From Bordetella parapertussis (GTDB lineage: Bacteria > Pseudomonadota > Gammaproteobacteria > Burkholderiales > SG8-41): a stretch of 64,000 nucleotides of DNA. The stretch spans positions 1-64,000 of the forward strand of contig CAMCYP010000010.1 in the NCBI GenBank assembly GCA_945885345.1, read 5' to 3'. This document shows, piece by piece, positions 9,143 through 17,805 of this stretch (the stretch's first letter is position 1; every line of letters starts with the position of its first letter). The position numbers and the translations under genes were made by a program. The notes beneath the pieces were generated by a model. That model had not been told where the DNA came from, ran no database searches, and was given only the letters and a program-made list of their open reading frames with translations.

Positions 9143-9252
9143 TTTGCCACAGAGGACACAGAGTTCACAGAGAAAACCCGAAAAGCTCGAACGCTGTTCG
9201 TGATTTTCTGCTTTTGAAGTTCTCTGTGCTCTCTGTGTCCTCTGTGGCTAAA
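9143..9252. repeat. Long imperfect inverted repeat (CCACAGAGGACACAGAG type)
   Basis: Left arm 9143-9174 and right arm 9220-9252 are reverse complements with only a few mismatches, separated by about 45 bases. The core CCACAGAGGACACAGAG is a palindromic dispersed repeat that I know from many proteobacterial intergenic regions. It fills the gap between the acyl-CoA dehydrogenase and the ligase gene and could fold in mRNA to stabilise the upstream part. Confidence 0.85.
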
Positions 9253-9257
9253 AGGGT

Positions 9258-10412
9258 TTAGGTTTTGGGCGGGCGCTGCGAGAAGGAACGTTCAAACACG
9301 CCTTCGGCAATGCGGTTCTTCAGAATTTCAATCGAGCCGCCGGCAATCATCCAGCCGCGGCATTTGCGGAAGCAGTATTCCACCAGCGTTTCGTCGGTGT
9401 AACCCATGCCGCCCATGATCTGCATCGCTTCATTGCAGATATCGAAACCGGCCTGGTTGCAGAAGGCCTTGGCGACGGCGGTGTCGTCGGCCGAGGGAAT
9501 GCCGTTGTCGGCGTTGACCGCGGCCTTGTAGAGCAGCAGCTGGCCGGCGTCGAGTTTCATTTTCATGTCGGCGAATTTCCACTGGATGCCCTGGAATTCG
9601 CACAGCAGGCGGCCGAACTGTTTGCGCTGCATCGCCCATTCACGCGCGATGTTGTAGGCGTAACGGCCGAAGGCCAGCGAACGCGCGGTGTTGCCGATGC
9701 GCTCGACGTTGAATCCGGCGATTTGTTTCTTGAACCCGCCTTCCTTCAGCATCACGTTCTCGGGACCGACGTAGACATTGTCGAGGTAGGTCTGCACCCA
9801 GTCTTCGCCGTTGAGGAATTTTGACGGCGCGCCTTGCTTGAAACCCTGCGCATCGCGCGGAATCAGCACCGAACCGATGCCGCCGACGCCCGGACCGAAA
9901 CGCACATAGGTCAGCATCACCGCAGCATACGAAGCATGGGTCTGGAATACTTTGACGCCGTTGATGCGGTAACCGTCGCCGTCGGGCGTGGCCGAAGTCT
10001 TGAGGTCGGTCACCGCCGAGCCGGCTTCCGGCTCGGTCATGCCGACGGTGATCAGCGATTCACCGGCGAGGATCTTGTCGAGATAACGTTTTTTCTGGTC
10101 CGGCGTGCCGTACTCGGCGAGCACGCGCACCGGGCCGAAGTTGCCGGCCTGGATCACGTCGGCGCTGCGCGGACATACCGAGGCAATGGTTTCGATGGCG
10201 ATGATGGCGTCCATCAGCGAGCCGCCCTGCCCGCCGTCTTCTTCCTTCATGGTGATGCCCATCAGGCCCTGTTCGGCCATCAGCTTGCCGACATCCCAGG
10301 GATGTTCTTCCTGGTGCGCGCGGGCGAGTGCGCCGTCGCGCAAATGGCGCTCGGCAAAACCGCGCACGGCGTCGCGGAACTGTTCCTGCTCGGGGGTAAA
10401 GTGGAAATCCAT
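9258..10412 (-). CDS. Acyl-CoA dehydrogenase family protein
   Basis: A 384-residue flavoenzyme with the standard layout. The helical N-terminal domain (DFHFTPEQEQFRDAVRGFAE) is followed by the middle beta domain with VGMTEPEAGSAVTDLKT, which contacts FAD and substrate. The C-terminal helical domain has YAMQRKQFG-like REWAMQRKQFGRLLCEFQ and QIMGGMGYTDE. It oxidises an acyl-CoA thioester at the alpha-beta bond and passes electrons to ETF. The Bug receptor upstream and the CoA ligase downstream suggest that the imported acid is activated and then dehydrogenated. The chain length cannot be read from the sequence. Confidence 0.9.
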   Translation of the reverse strand: MDFHFTPEQEQFRDAVRGFAERHLRDGALARAHQEEHPWDVGKLMAEQGLMGITMKEEDGGQGGSLMDAIIAIETIASVCPRSADVIQAGNFGPVRVLAEYGTPDQKKRYLDKILAGESLITVGMTEPEAGSAVTDLKTSATPDGDGYRINGVKVFQTHASYAAVMLTYVRFGPGVGGIGSVLIPRDAQGFKQGAPSKFLNGEDWVQTYLDNVYVGPENVMLKEGGFKKQIAGFNVERIGNTARSLAFGRYAYNIAREWAMQRKQFGRLLCEFQGIQWKFADMKMKLDAGQLLLYKAAVNADNGIPSADDTAVAKAFCNQAGFDICNEAMQIMGGMGYTDETLVEYCFRKCRGWMIAGGSIEILKNRIAEGVFERSFSQRPPKT

Positions 10413-10507
10413 GATATGAAACTATGCGGTGGGAGGGCGCTTATTTTACCGCGTGGTGCACAGTGAGTCAGCACGCATGGCCCTATCCGCATGCTGGAGA
10501 ACAGGCC

Positions 10508-11467
10508 CTAGGGCCGAATGCCAGCGGCCCGGACCACCTTGCCCCATTTCTCGACTTCCGACTTGAGAAACCTGCCGAATTCCTCGGGGGTGTCCGTCAC
10601 CTGTTCCGCACCGGACCGCGCGAGCAGATCCTGTGCGCGTGGCGAGTTGAGGGCGACGTGTATGGCCTGGTTGATTTTGAGCACGATGTCGCGCGGCGTG
10701 TTTGCCGGTACGAGCATCGCATTCCAGCCGCCGGCTTCGTAGCCCGCGACACCGGCCTCGTCGATGGTCGGCACATCCGGCAGCGCCTTCGAGCGCTTCA
10801 GCGAACTGATGCCCAGTGCGCGCAATCTTCCGGACTGTACCGGCGGAACCGCCGCAGCAACGGGCGCGAAGGTCATGTGCACATGTCCGCCCATGGTATC
10901 TGCGACGGCCGGGGCCGCACCCTTGTAGGGAACATGGCCGATTTTTGCGCCGGACAGCATGTTGAACAGTACCAGCGCCAGGTGGTTCGAACTGCCGACA
11001 CCGGCAGATGCCGAGTTCAGTGTTTTCGGATGCGTGCGGTCGAGCGCGATCAGCTCCTTGACCGATTTCGCCGGCAGCGAGGGATGCACCACCAGCACAT
11101 TGGCCTGGTTGACGACGAGGCCCACCGGCGCGAGGTCGGTCAGCACGTTGTAGCTGAGCTTGGAATAGACCGCCGGACTGCTCGACAGCGCGGTGGTCCC
11201 GTAGAGCAGCGTATAACCGTCCGGTGTTGCGCGCACCACGGCTTCGGTGCCGATATTGCCGCTGGCGCCCGGCCGGTTCGAGATGAGTACGTTCTGCTTC
11301 CAGCTTGCGGTCATGTGCTCGGCAACCGCGCGGGCGATGAGATCCGCCGATCCACCGGCCGGGAACGGCACAATCATCGTTACCGGTTTTTCAGGGAAGT
11401 TTTGAGCAATGGCGATGCCTGCGGCGCAAAACATGAATGCAGATGCAGCAAGATTGCGATACCACAT
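10508..11467 (-). CDS. Bug/TctC-family periplasmic solute receptor (2)
   Basis: A 319-residue receptor. The signal peptide (MWYRNLAASAFMFCAAGIAIA) is followed by QNFPEKPVTMIVPFPAGGSAD and the motif LISNRPGASGNIG. A strong GGAGGAGGAA ribosome-binding site lies just before the ATG at 11467; the open frame continues upstream, but that part has no coding look. It ends 95 bases before the acyl-CoA dehydrogenase start and could lead that operon. Ligand unknown. Confidence 0.9.
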   Translation of the reverse strand: MWYRNLAASAFMFCAAGIAIAQNFPEKPVTMIVPFPAGGSADLIARAVAEHMTASWKQNVLISNRPGASGNIGTEAVVRATPDGYTLLYGTTALSSSPAVYSKLSYNVLTDLAPVGLVVNQANVLVVHPSLPAKSVKELIALDRTHPKTLNSASAGVGSSNHLALVLFNMLSGAKIGHVPYKGAAPAVADTMGGHVHMTFAPVAAAVPPVQSGRLRALGISSLKRSKALPDVPTIDEAGVAGYEAGGWNAMLVPANTPRDIVLKINQAIHVALNSPRAQDLLARSGAEQVTDTPEEFGRFLKSEVEKWGKVVRAAGIRP

Positions 11468-11600
11468 GTTCAATTCCTCCTCCGGAATTATGGTGTTGGC
11501 GTGCCACCTGTGCGACTGATTTTTGTTTTTCTTATTAAAGGTTATACATTCTGCACTGTCAAACGGGCGACCCTCAATACGGACTATTGATGAATATCGA

Positions 11601-12776
11601 TCATGTGCGTTCCAGAATGTGCAGTCCACGTAAGCGGTCATAAAGATAAATGAGTCCGCGATCATCAACCGTCACGTCATTGCTCTGCACGCGATCCGAT
11701 CCCTGCGGCACATCCGGCAGGTAATAGGCCACTTCTTTGGGTGCATGCGGCTTTGCGATATCCACCACGCGCAGGCCGTGGGCGAACCAGGCCACCGGAA
11801 TTTCCGTGCCGGTGATTTTTTCGCAGGGCTGATGGCAGCCGGTGAAATTCGGTTGCGGCGAACCATCGAAACAGTCGAGCTGAAACGTTGAAAACGGCAC
11901 CGGCTTGGTTTCGATGCTGATATCGACGATCCACATGAATGCCGGCGGCGACGGTTCGAGCTTCTGTGCATCCTCGTCGGCAACGATCATCACGGTGCGG
12001 CCTTCGAGTTTGAACGGCACCGGCAAAACAGTATGGGTCGGACTGGTGAACGGCGGGCTCCAGTCAGCGTGACAAATCATTTTTGGCTTGCTCATGTCGT
12101 CGATGTCGAGGATCACAAAGCCGCCGTGCCAGTAGCTGGTGTAAAGCCGGTTGCCGAAACGCAGGGGATGGTGGCAGCGGTGCGCGCTGCCTTTCCAGGT
12201 CGGTTCTTCGCCGCCGGCGGTCCACTGGCCGGGCATCCACCAGCGCCCGACTTCCTCGGGTTTCGCCGGATCCTTCAAATCGAGGATCATCACGATATTG
12301 CCGAGATAACCGTCGACCGTGGGCGAGATGTAAGCGTAACGACCATCGAAGTCGAAACGATGTACGCCGGCCATGCCGGTGCCGCCGGTTTCCCAGTTGG
12401 TGATGTGTTTGGGGCGCCCCGGGGTGGATACGTCATAGATCGCCAGCCCGCCCTTGAAACCATCGGGGGCCGCAGTCTCGTAAGTGGCATTGCCGCCTTT
12501 GAAGCCGTCGGGCGAGCGTGCGCCCTTGAACGGCATCACCTCACGATTGGTGATCATGATGTTGTTGGCGACGCGCACCTTGTGCGAGTGCGTGCCGACC
12601 GGCATCTGCAGTTCGGCGACGATCTTCGGATTTTTCGGGTCACTGACATCGACCATCGTCGTGCCGTGCGGGCTTTTGACATGCCCGAGATAGGCAATGT
12701 TGCGGTCGATGGTGACCTGACCGCCACCAACACAGTCGAGATAACCGACTTCGCGGATTCCTTTGGCTAGACTCAT
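11601..12776 (-). CDS. LVIVD-repeat beta-propeller protein
   Basis: A 391-residue protein made of repeats with the pattern D(V/I/L)xDPxxPxxVG: DVSDPKNPKIV, DVSTPGRPKHI, DLKDPAKPEEVG, DIDDMSKPKMI and DIAKPHAPKEVAYY. This is the LVIVD repeat, expected to fold as a beta-propeller. Histidines are frequent (THSHKVRV, AHRCHHPLRF). There is no signal peptide at the chosen ATG, so it is probably cytoplasmic. It starts 21 bases after the SMP-30 gene ends and is likely the last gene of that operon. No enzymatic role is established for such proteins. Confidence 0.8.
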   Translation of the reverse strand: MSLAKGIREVGYLDCVGGGQVTIDRNIAYLGHVKSPHGTTMVDVSDPKNPKIVAELQMPVGTHSHKVRVANNIMITNREVMPFKGARSPDGFKGGNATYETAAPDGFKGGLAIYDVSTPGRPKHITNWETGGTGMAGVHRFDFDGRYAYISPTVDGYLGNIVMILDLKDPAKPEEVGRWWMPGQWTAGGEEPTWKGSAHRCHHPLRFGNRLYTSYWHGGFVILDIDDMSKPKMICHADWSPPFTSPTHTVLPVPFKLEGRTVMIVADEDAQKLEPSPPAFMWIVDISIETKPVPFSTFQLDCFDGSPQPNFTGCHQPCEKITGTEIPVAWFAHGLRVVDIAKPHAPKEVAYYLPDVPQGSDRVQSNDVTVDDRGLIYLYDRLRGLHILERT

Positions 12777-12797
12777 TTAGCTTGACTCATGCGCGGC

Positions 12798-13700
12798 TCA
12801 GGGAAACATGGCCCAGCCGACACGGCCGGTTTCGGCCTTGAAAAAATGACCATCGGTGCTGGTGACAAACAGTGTGGTCATGTCGGGCCCGCCGAATGAG
12901 CAGTTGGTCGGGCGATTGGCTGAAACCGGGTGCGTTTCCAGTACGCGGCCTGTCGGCGAAAACACGTAAATCATCGGCCCCGCGCCGGCGACCTCCCAGC
13001 CCGCCGTGGCGACGATGTTGCCGTCGATGTCCAGGCACATCCCGTCGATGCCGCGATGCACGCCGCGATGGTCCTCGCCCCAGGTGAACAACACCTTGTG
13101 CGGGCCGAGGCTGCCGTCTTCGTTGATCGGATAGGCACGCAGCTCGCGCGCGATGCCGCGGGTGAAGCTGCTTTCGGCGACATACAGCGTGCTCTGGTCC
13201 TGCGACACCAGGATGCCGTTGGGCTGCGTGGTATCGAAGGTGACGCGGGTCACCGTGTACGAACCGTCCTTCTGCGGATCCATGCGCAGCACGGAGCGGT
13301 TATCGAGTTCCTCGATTTCCGTGGCGTCGACGTTACCTTCGTTCCACGGATTGGTGAACCAGATACGTCCCTTGCGATCGATGGCGAGGTCGTTCGGCGT
13401 ATTCAGCCGCTTGCCGTCGACCTTGTCGGCGACCACCACGTTTTTGCCGTCGGGATCGAAGCGCAGCATGCTGCGCCCGCCCTGGCAGCAACCGAACAGC
13501 CGGCCCAGCGTGTCAAAGGCGAGGCCGTTGACGCGGTTGAGCCCGGTGCGCCATGGTGAGATGGCATTCGTTTTCAGGTCGTAGCGGAAAATGGTGCTGG
13601 CGTGGATATGGGTGAAGTACAGGTACTCGCCGTCCCACGCCGGACCTTCAGTGATCGGAATACCTGCGGGTTTTTTCAGCAGTTCGAATTTCCACGTCAT
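12798..13700 (-). CDS. SMP-30/gluconolactonase/LRE-family protein
   Basis: About 300 residues of a six-bladed propeller lactonase. Motifs include EGPAWDGEYLYFTHI near the N-terminus (metal-binding Glu), LNTPNDLAIDRKGRIWFTNP (the Asn-Asp metal site) and GIDGMCLDIDGNIVATA (the catalytic Asp region). It probably hydrolyses a sugar or organic-acid lactone. I use the ATG at 13700 because GGAG sits five bases before it; a GTG two codons earlier is possible. It lies between the LVIVD gene and an MmgE/PrpD gene on the same strand. Confidence 0.88.
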   Translation of the reverse strand: MTWKFELLKKPAGIPITEGPAWDGEYLYFTHIHASTIFRYDLKTNAISPWRTGLNRVNGLAFDTLGRLFGCCQGGRSMLRFDPDGKNVVVADKVDGKRLNTPNDLAIDRKGRIWFTNPWNEGNVDATEIEELDNRSVLRMDPQKDGSYTVTRVTFDTTQPNGILVSQDQSTLYVAESSFTRGIARELRAYPINEDGSLGPHKVLFTWGEDHRGVHRGIDGMCLDIDGNIVATAGWEVAGAGPMIYVFSPTGRVLETHPVSANRPTNCSFGGPDMTTLFVTSTDGHFFKAETGRVGWAMFP

Positions 13701-13729
13701 GGCCACTCCAGTTGGTGCGGGGGGTTGTG

Positions 13730-13789
13730 CTTCGACAGGCTCAGCACGAACGGATTAACGGAGAACCGTTCACCCTGAGCTTGTCGAAG
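13730..13789. repeat. Palindromic dispersed repeat (CTTCGACAGGCTCAG type)
   Basis: Arms 13730-13753 and 13766-13789 are near reverse complements around a 12-base spacer. The CTTCGACAGGCTCAG / CTGAGCTTGTCGAAG pair is a common bacterial interspersed palindrome. It occupies the gap between the MmgE/PrpD gene and the SMP-30 gene. Confidence 0.85.
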
Positions 13790-13812
13790 GGCGAACGGGA
13801 TGTCGCGATAAA

Positions 13813-15231
13813 TCAGGCCTTGAGCAGCGCGCGCAGCTTGGTGATGTTGCCGACTTTTTCCAGGTTCCACACCGCATCGCAGAGCTTGCGCGCGCGGGAT
13901 TTGCCGAGGATAGGCGCCATCAGGTGATAGCACTTCTCGTCGACCTGGGCGCGGGTCATCGGGTTCTGCGCCGTGCCCAGCACTGCCTTGACGTGCTTGC
14001 GCAGCATGCGGCCGTCTTTCAGTTTGAGTTCGAGGATGCCCTGGCGTGACGGCATCGCCGCGGTCAGCGCATCGTCACCGTACAGCGTGATGCGCTTGCG
14101 CAGGTCGAGCACCTTCTTGTCGGTCATGCGCTTCTCGTCGTGCGAGGACTTGAAGGTGACCATGCCGTCGATCAGCATCACCGCGCACATGTGCTGCATG
14201 CAGATGTCGGGCATGTTGCGGTTGTCGGTGGTGTTTGCCGCCTGATGTGCGACGCGGATCACCAGCTTGTCGACGTTGGACGCCTTGATGCCGTAGTCGC
14301 GGATCAGTTCCAGCAGGCCATCGAGCGGCGCCTGGATCGGCGAGCCGACCGACCAGCGCTTGATGTTGGTGTTCATGACCTCGTAGGTCTTGCCGAGATC
14401 CTTGATCAGGCGCTCGGGCTGCGGCTTTTTGCCGATGCGGCGGGTTTCGTCATAGGCGATATAGAAATTGCGCTCGCCGGAGAACACGTCTTCCACTGCG
14501 GTGAAGCCGCAGGACACCATCGACGCGGCCGCGGTGCCGTTGCGCGCCGGCATGCCGCCGAAGTCGAAGGCTTTTTCGATGTGCTCTTCATCACGCATCC
14601 AGCACGAAATGCCCGAGCACTGCTGCGCGGTGTACGACAAGGCATGGCGCATGCCGTTGTAGTCGAGGCCGGCGAGCAGTGAGGCGGCTGCGGCGGCGCC
14701 GAAGCTGGGGCCGAAGCTGTGCGTCGAGTGCCCGGCCTGGCGGAAATCATAGGGATGCAGCGACAGATTGAGGCGTGCGCAGAGGTCATAACCCAGCGCC
14801 ACGGCGCGCAGCACCTGTGTGCCGTTCGACTTCTCGCGTTCGCCCATGGCCAGTGCTGCGGGAACAATCGCGCAACCCGGATGCGACAGCGAAGGCGCAT
14901 GTGAATCATCGGTCTCGTCGGCATGCGCCAGCATGCCGTTGATGTGCGCGGCCTGCTCGGCATTGGTGACGATGTTCGAGCCGATGACGATGGCCTGCGG
15001 TTTGCCGCCCAGCGTTTTGGCATAGGCGATGGCTTTTTCGCCCGGCAGCAGGCGTGAGCCCGAAACCATCGCGGCGATGGTGTCGAGCAGGTGGTGCTTG
15101 GTTTTTTCCGCGACGGCTTTCGGCAGCGGTTTTTTTGCGGCGCCGGCCATATAGGTGGCCAGCGTTTTCATCAGCGGCGATACCGCCGTCTTGGAATTGG
15201 ATTTGGATGATTTCGATTTTTTGCTGCTCAT
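13813..15231 (-). CDS. MmgE/PrpD family protein (2)
   Basis: A 472-residue relative of 2-methylcitrate dehydratase. After an unusual Lys/Ser-rich start (MSSKKSKSSKSNSK) come KTKHHLLDTIAAMVSGS, INGMLAHADETDDSH (conserved histidine and acidic residues), HPGCAIVPAALA and HSFGPSFGAAAAA. The ATG at 15231 overlaps the SDR stop as ATGA, and GGAGG precedes it, so translation is coupled. It differs clearly in sequence from the other MmgE/PrpD protein at 5639-6997. Its neighbours suggest an isomerase, epimerase or dehydratase step on an organic acid made by the SDR. Confidence 0.87.
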   Translation of the reverse strand: MSSKKSKSSKSNSKTAVSPLMKTLATYMAGAAKKPLPKAVAEKTKHHLLDTIAAMVSGSRLLPGEKAIAYAKTLGGKPQAIVIGSNIVTNAEQAAHINGMLAHADETDDSHAPSLSHPGCAIVPAALAMGEREKSNGTQVLRAVALGYDLCARLNLSLHPYDFRQAGHSTHSFGPSFGAAAAASLLAGLDYNGMRHALSYTAQQCSGISCWMRDEEHIEKAFDFGGMPARNGTAAASMVSCGFTAVEDVFSGERNFYIAYDETRRIGKKPQPERLIKDLGKTYEVMNTNIKRWSVGSPIQAPLDGLLELIRDYGIKASNVDKLVIRVAHQAANTTDNRNMPDICMQHMCAVMLIDGMVTFKSSHDEKRMTDKKVLDLRKRITLYGDDALTAAMPSRQGILELKLKDGRMLRKHVKAVLGTAQNPMTRAQVDEKCYHLMAPILGKSRARKLCDAVWNLEKVGNITKLRALLKA

Positions 15232-16004
15232 GGCATCAAGCCTCCGCCGTTGATATGGATGGATTGTCCGGTGATGTAACGCGCGTCCGGTCCGCACAAC
15301 ACGCGCACCATCGCGGCGATTTCTTCAGGGGCGCCGCGCCGGCCCGCGGGCGGCAGCGTGACGCGGTAGTCAGGGCGCGCCGGCGCGCCGGGCAGGCCGC
15401 GCACGGTTTCCACGGTGCCGGGTACCACGCAGTTCACGGTGATGTTGCTGGCGGCGAGGTCCAGTGCCACCGCCTTGGTCATTGCCGCGAGACCGCCTTT
15501 CGCAGCCACTACATGCGAGCGGTGGATGGCGCCCTTGTGGCCGGTGAGGCCGCCGATGTTGACCACGGCGCCGCCGCCGGCCTTGACCAGGTGCGGCAGC
15601 GCGGCCTGTGTCGTCAGGAACGCGCCATCAAGCACGATCGACGTCACGCGTTTCCATTCTTCAAAAGTGATTTTGTCGAACGGTGTCTCGGCGCGGATCG
15701 CTGCGTTGTTGACCACCATGTCGATGCGGCCGAACTGCTTGACGGTTTCGGCAACGAGTTGTGCAACCTGTTTCGGATCGGTGACGTCGGCAATGTACAG
15801 CGCGGCTTTGCCGCCGGCCTTTTTGATCATCGCCACGGTTTCTTCGCCGGCTTCGCGCGAAGTGTTGGCGTTGACCATCACGCTGGCGCCGCCTGCGGCC
15901 AGTGACAGTGAAATGCAACGGCCGATATTGCGCGCGCCGCCGGTGACCAGCGCGACCTTGCCGGCGAGTTCATCGCCGGGCCGCATGCCTGCTGCTATGC
16001 TCAT
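15228..16004 (-). CDS. Short-chain dehydrogenase/reductase family protein, atypical active site
   Basis: A 258-residue SDR-fold protein. The cofactor motif TGGARNIG (about 22-29), VNNAAIR and the C-terminal GPDARYITGQSIHINGG are all classical. In the catalytic region the usual Tyr-x-x-x-Lys reads V-V-A-A-K within HRSHVVAAKGGL, so the catalytic tyrosine is replaced by valine while the lysine remains. I recall a subfamily with HVVTAK at this place, so it is probably a real variant and not an error. Function is uncertain: reductase by other means, or a different reaction. First gene after the Bug receptor, coupled to MmgE/PrpD. Confidence 0.85.
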   Translation of the reverse strand: MSIAAGMRPGDELAGKVALVTGGARNIGRCISLSLAAGGASVMVNANTSREAGEETVAMIKKAGGKAALYIADVTDPKQVAQLVAETVKQFGRIDMVVNNAAIRAETPFDKITFEEWKRVTSIVLDGAFLTTQAALPHLVKAGGGAVVNIGGLTGHKGAIHRSHVVAAKGGLAAMTKAVALDLAASNITVNCVVPGTVETVRGLPGAPARPDYRVTLPPAGRRGAPEEIAAMVRVLCGPDARYITGQSIHINGGGLMP

Positions 16005-16030
16005 TAAATTTCCTTTAAAAACAATCAGTT
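16005..16030 (-). promoter_or_regulatory. AT-rich leader element before the SDR gene
   Basis: AACTGATTGTTTTTAAAGGAAATTTA runs up to the SDR ATG and contains the stop codon of the Bug gene (TGA at 16025-16027). It belongs to the same leader class as that before leuC, but here it also holds a ribosome-binding AAGGA. Confidence 0.4.
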
Positions 16031-16996
16031 ATTCGCCACGTGCGATTCGCGCACCAGCTTGCCCCATTTGGCGACCTGCGAATTCAGAAAGCTTGTGAAT
16101 TCCTGCGGTGTGGTCCAGGTCAGTTCCGCACCTTGTGCCGCCGCACGATCTTTCATGTCGGCGAGCGATATCACCCGCTTCATCTCGCGCCCGAGGCGTT
16201 CGGTGACGGCGCCCGGTGTGCCGTGCGGCACCATCACGCCGTTCCAGGCGCTGACATCAAAACCGGGAAGTCCGGATTCGGCGACGGTCGGAATGTCGGG
16301 CAGCGCTGCCGAGCGTTTGGCTGAACCGACCGCGATGGCACGGGCCCGGCCGCCTTTGACAAAAGGCAGTGCCGCCGGCACCGAGGCGAAAGTGAACTGC
16401 GTTTCTCCGGCGACGATGGAGGTCAGTTGCCCGCCGGTGCCCTTGTACGGCACATGCACGATATCGATTTTGGCCATCGACTTCAGCAGTTCGCCTGAAA
16501 GATGCGCCGTGGCGCCTGTGGTCCCCGCGGCGTAATTGACCTTGCCCGGCCGCGCCTTGGCGTAGGCAATCAGCTCCTGCACACTTTTGATCGGCAGATT
16601 GTTGTTGACCAGCAGCACGCCGGGAAACAGCGCGAACAGGCTGACGCGTTCGAAACTCTTGACCGTGTCGTAGGGCAGTTTTTTGTGCAGGCTGGGCATC
16701 ACCGAAAAACTGGTGTGCGTGTAGAGAACAGTGTGGCCGTCGGGCACCGACTGCGACACGATCTCCGCGGAAATGAGTCCGCCGCCGCCGGGCCGGTTGT
16801 CGATGACGACCTGCTGGCCGAGGCCTTCGCCCATGGCCTGCGCCAGCATCCGCGACATGATGTCGGTGGTGCCACCGGGGGCGGAGATGACCACCATGCG
16901 GATGGGTCGGTCAGGGTAGGCTGCTGCGGCTGGTAGCGCGACACTTGCGGTCAGTGCGCAGGCCAGAATGCGTGCGCAATGCAAAGGCTGGATCAT
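16025..16996 (-). CDS. Bug/TctC-family periplasmic solute receptor (3)
   Basis: A 323-residue receptor with signal peptide MIQPLHCARILACALTASVA and AYPDRPIRMVVISAPGGTTD, then VVIDNRPGGGGLIS and LPYDTVKSFERVS. GGAG lies upstream of the ATG at 16996. The reading frame stays open beyond but without Bug-like sequence. Its stop lies 20 bases before the SDR start, so receptor, SDR, MmgE/PrpD, SMP-30 and LVIVD genes probably form one transcript. It diverges from purE. Confidence 0.9.
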   Translation of the reverse strand: MIQPLHCARILACALTASVALPAAAAYPDRPIRMVVISAPGGTTDIMSRMLAQAMGEGLGQQVVIDNRPGGGGLISAEIVSQSVPDGHTVLYTHTSFSVMPSLHKKLPYDTVKSFERVSLFALFPGVLLVNNNLPIKSVQELIAYAKARPGKVNYAAGTTGATAHLSGELLKSMAKIDIVHVPYKGTGGQLTSIVAGETQFTFASVPAALPFVKGGRARAIAVGSAKRSAALPDIPTVAESGLPGFDVSAWNGVMVPHGTPGAVTERLGREMKRVISLADMKDRAAAQGAELTWTTPQEFTSFLNSQVAKWGKLVRESHVANN

Positions 16997-17186
16997 CAGG
17001 TTTTTCTCCTCGGGTGGGCCGGCGCGGGTTGGGGCTGCTCCCCAAGGGGACTTCCTTCGGGGCGCGCTTGGCCAAAATGACAGACGCGGGACGACCGATT
17101 CTAGCAGTCCTTTTGTGCGCCCGTAGCTGCGTGTCCGTACTGTAAAATATGACTTTAAGGCGGGCCGTAAAACAAAGGGACAGATT

Positions 17187-17681
17187 GTGAAAAAACCGCT
17201 GATCGGCATTGTCATGGGCAGTCAAAGCGACTGGGACGTGATGCAACATGCCGTCAATATGCTGAAACAGTTCGGCGTGCCCTGCGAAGCCCGCGTGGTT
17301 TCCGCGCATCGCACACCCGATGCCCTGTACGCCTATGCCGAACAAGCCGCAGCGCGCGGCCTGCAATGCATCATCGCCGGCGCCGGCGGCTCGGCGCATC
17401 TGCCGGGCATGCTCGCCGCCAAGACCATCGTGCCGGTGCTCGGTGTGCCGGTGACCACGCGCAACCTGCAGGGCCTCGATTCACTGCTGTCCATCGTGCA
17501 AATGCCCAAGGGTGTGCCAGTGGGCACTTTCGCCATCGGTGAAGCGGGCGCGGCCAATGCCGGACTGTTTGCAGTGGCGATGCTGGCGCGCAGCGATGCG
17601 AAGCTCGCGAAAAAACTTGCCGCCTTCCGCAAGCAGCAGACCGCGAAGGTCCGCGCGATGAAGCTGCCCGTCAAAAAATGA
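17187..17681 (+). CDS. purE: N5-carboxyaminoimidazole ribonucleotide mutase
   Basis: A 164-residue class I PurE. The motifs [13 protein letters not shown] (7-19), [14 protein letters not shown] with the catalytic histidine, and [14 protein letters not shown] are all intact. It rearranges N5-CAIR to CAIR in purine synthesis and works with PurK, encoded next. The start is a GTG after AAAGGGACAG. A possible -10 (TAAAAT at 17143-17148) precedes it, but I find no convincing -35 and no PurR box. A basic tail ([18 protein letters not shown]) extends past the usual end. Confidence 0.95.
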   Translation: MKKPLIGIVMGSQSDWDVMQHAVNMLKQFGVPCEARVVSAHRTPDALYAYAEQAAARGLQCIIAGAGGSAHLPGMLAAKTIVPVLGVPVTTRNLQGLDSLLSIVQMPKGVPVGTFAIGEAGAANAGLFAVAMLARSDAKLAKKLAAFRKQQTAKVRAMKLPVKK

Positions 17682-17692
17682 ATTCATTTGTT

Positions 17693-17777
17693 CGTCATTC
17701 CGGCCAAGCGCAGCGCGAGCCGGAATCCAGAGGTTCTGACGAGCGTTCACTGGATTCCGGCGTTCGCCGGAATGACG
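17693..17777. repeat. Palindromic dispersed repeat (GTCATTCCGGC type), copy 1
   Basis: Left arm about 17693-17730 and right arm 17750-17777 pair through CGTCATTCCGG and CCGGAATGACG, and through GAATCCAG and CTGGATTC. The same right arm, nearly base for base, recurs at 21187-21214. It fills the purE-purK gap. Confidence 0.85.
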
Positions 17778-17805
17778 ATGTGGTTCCTCAGCCGGTAAAG
17801 CAGAA

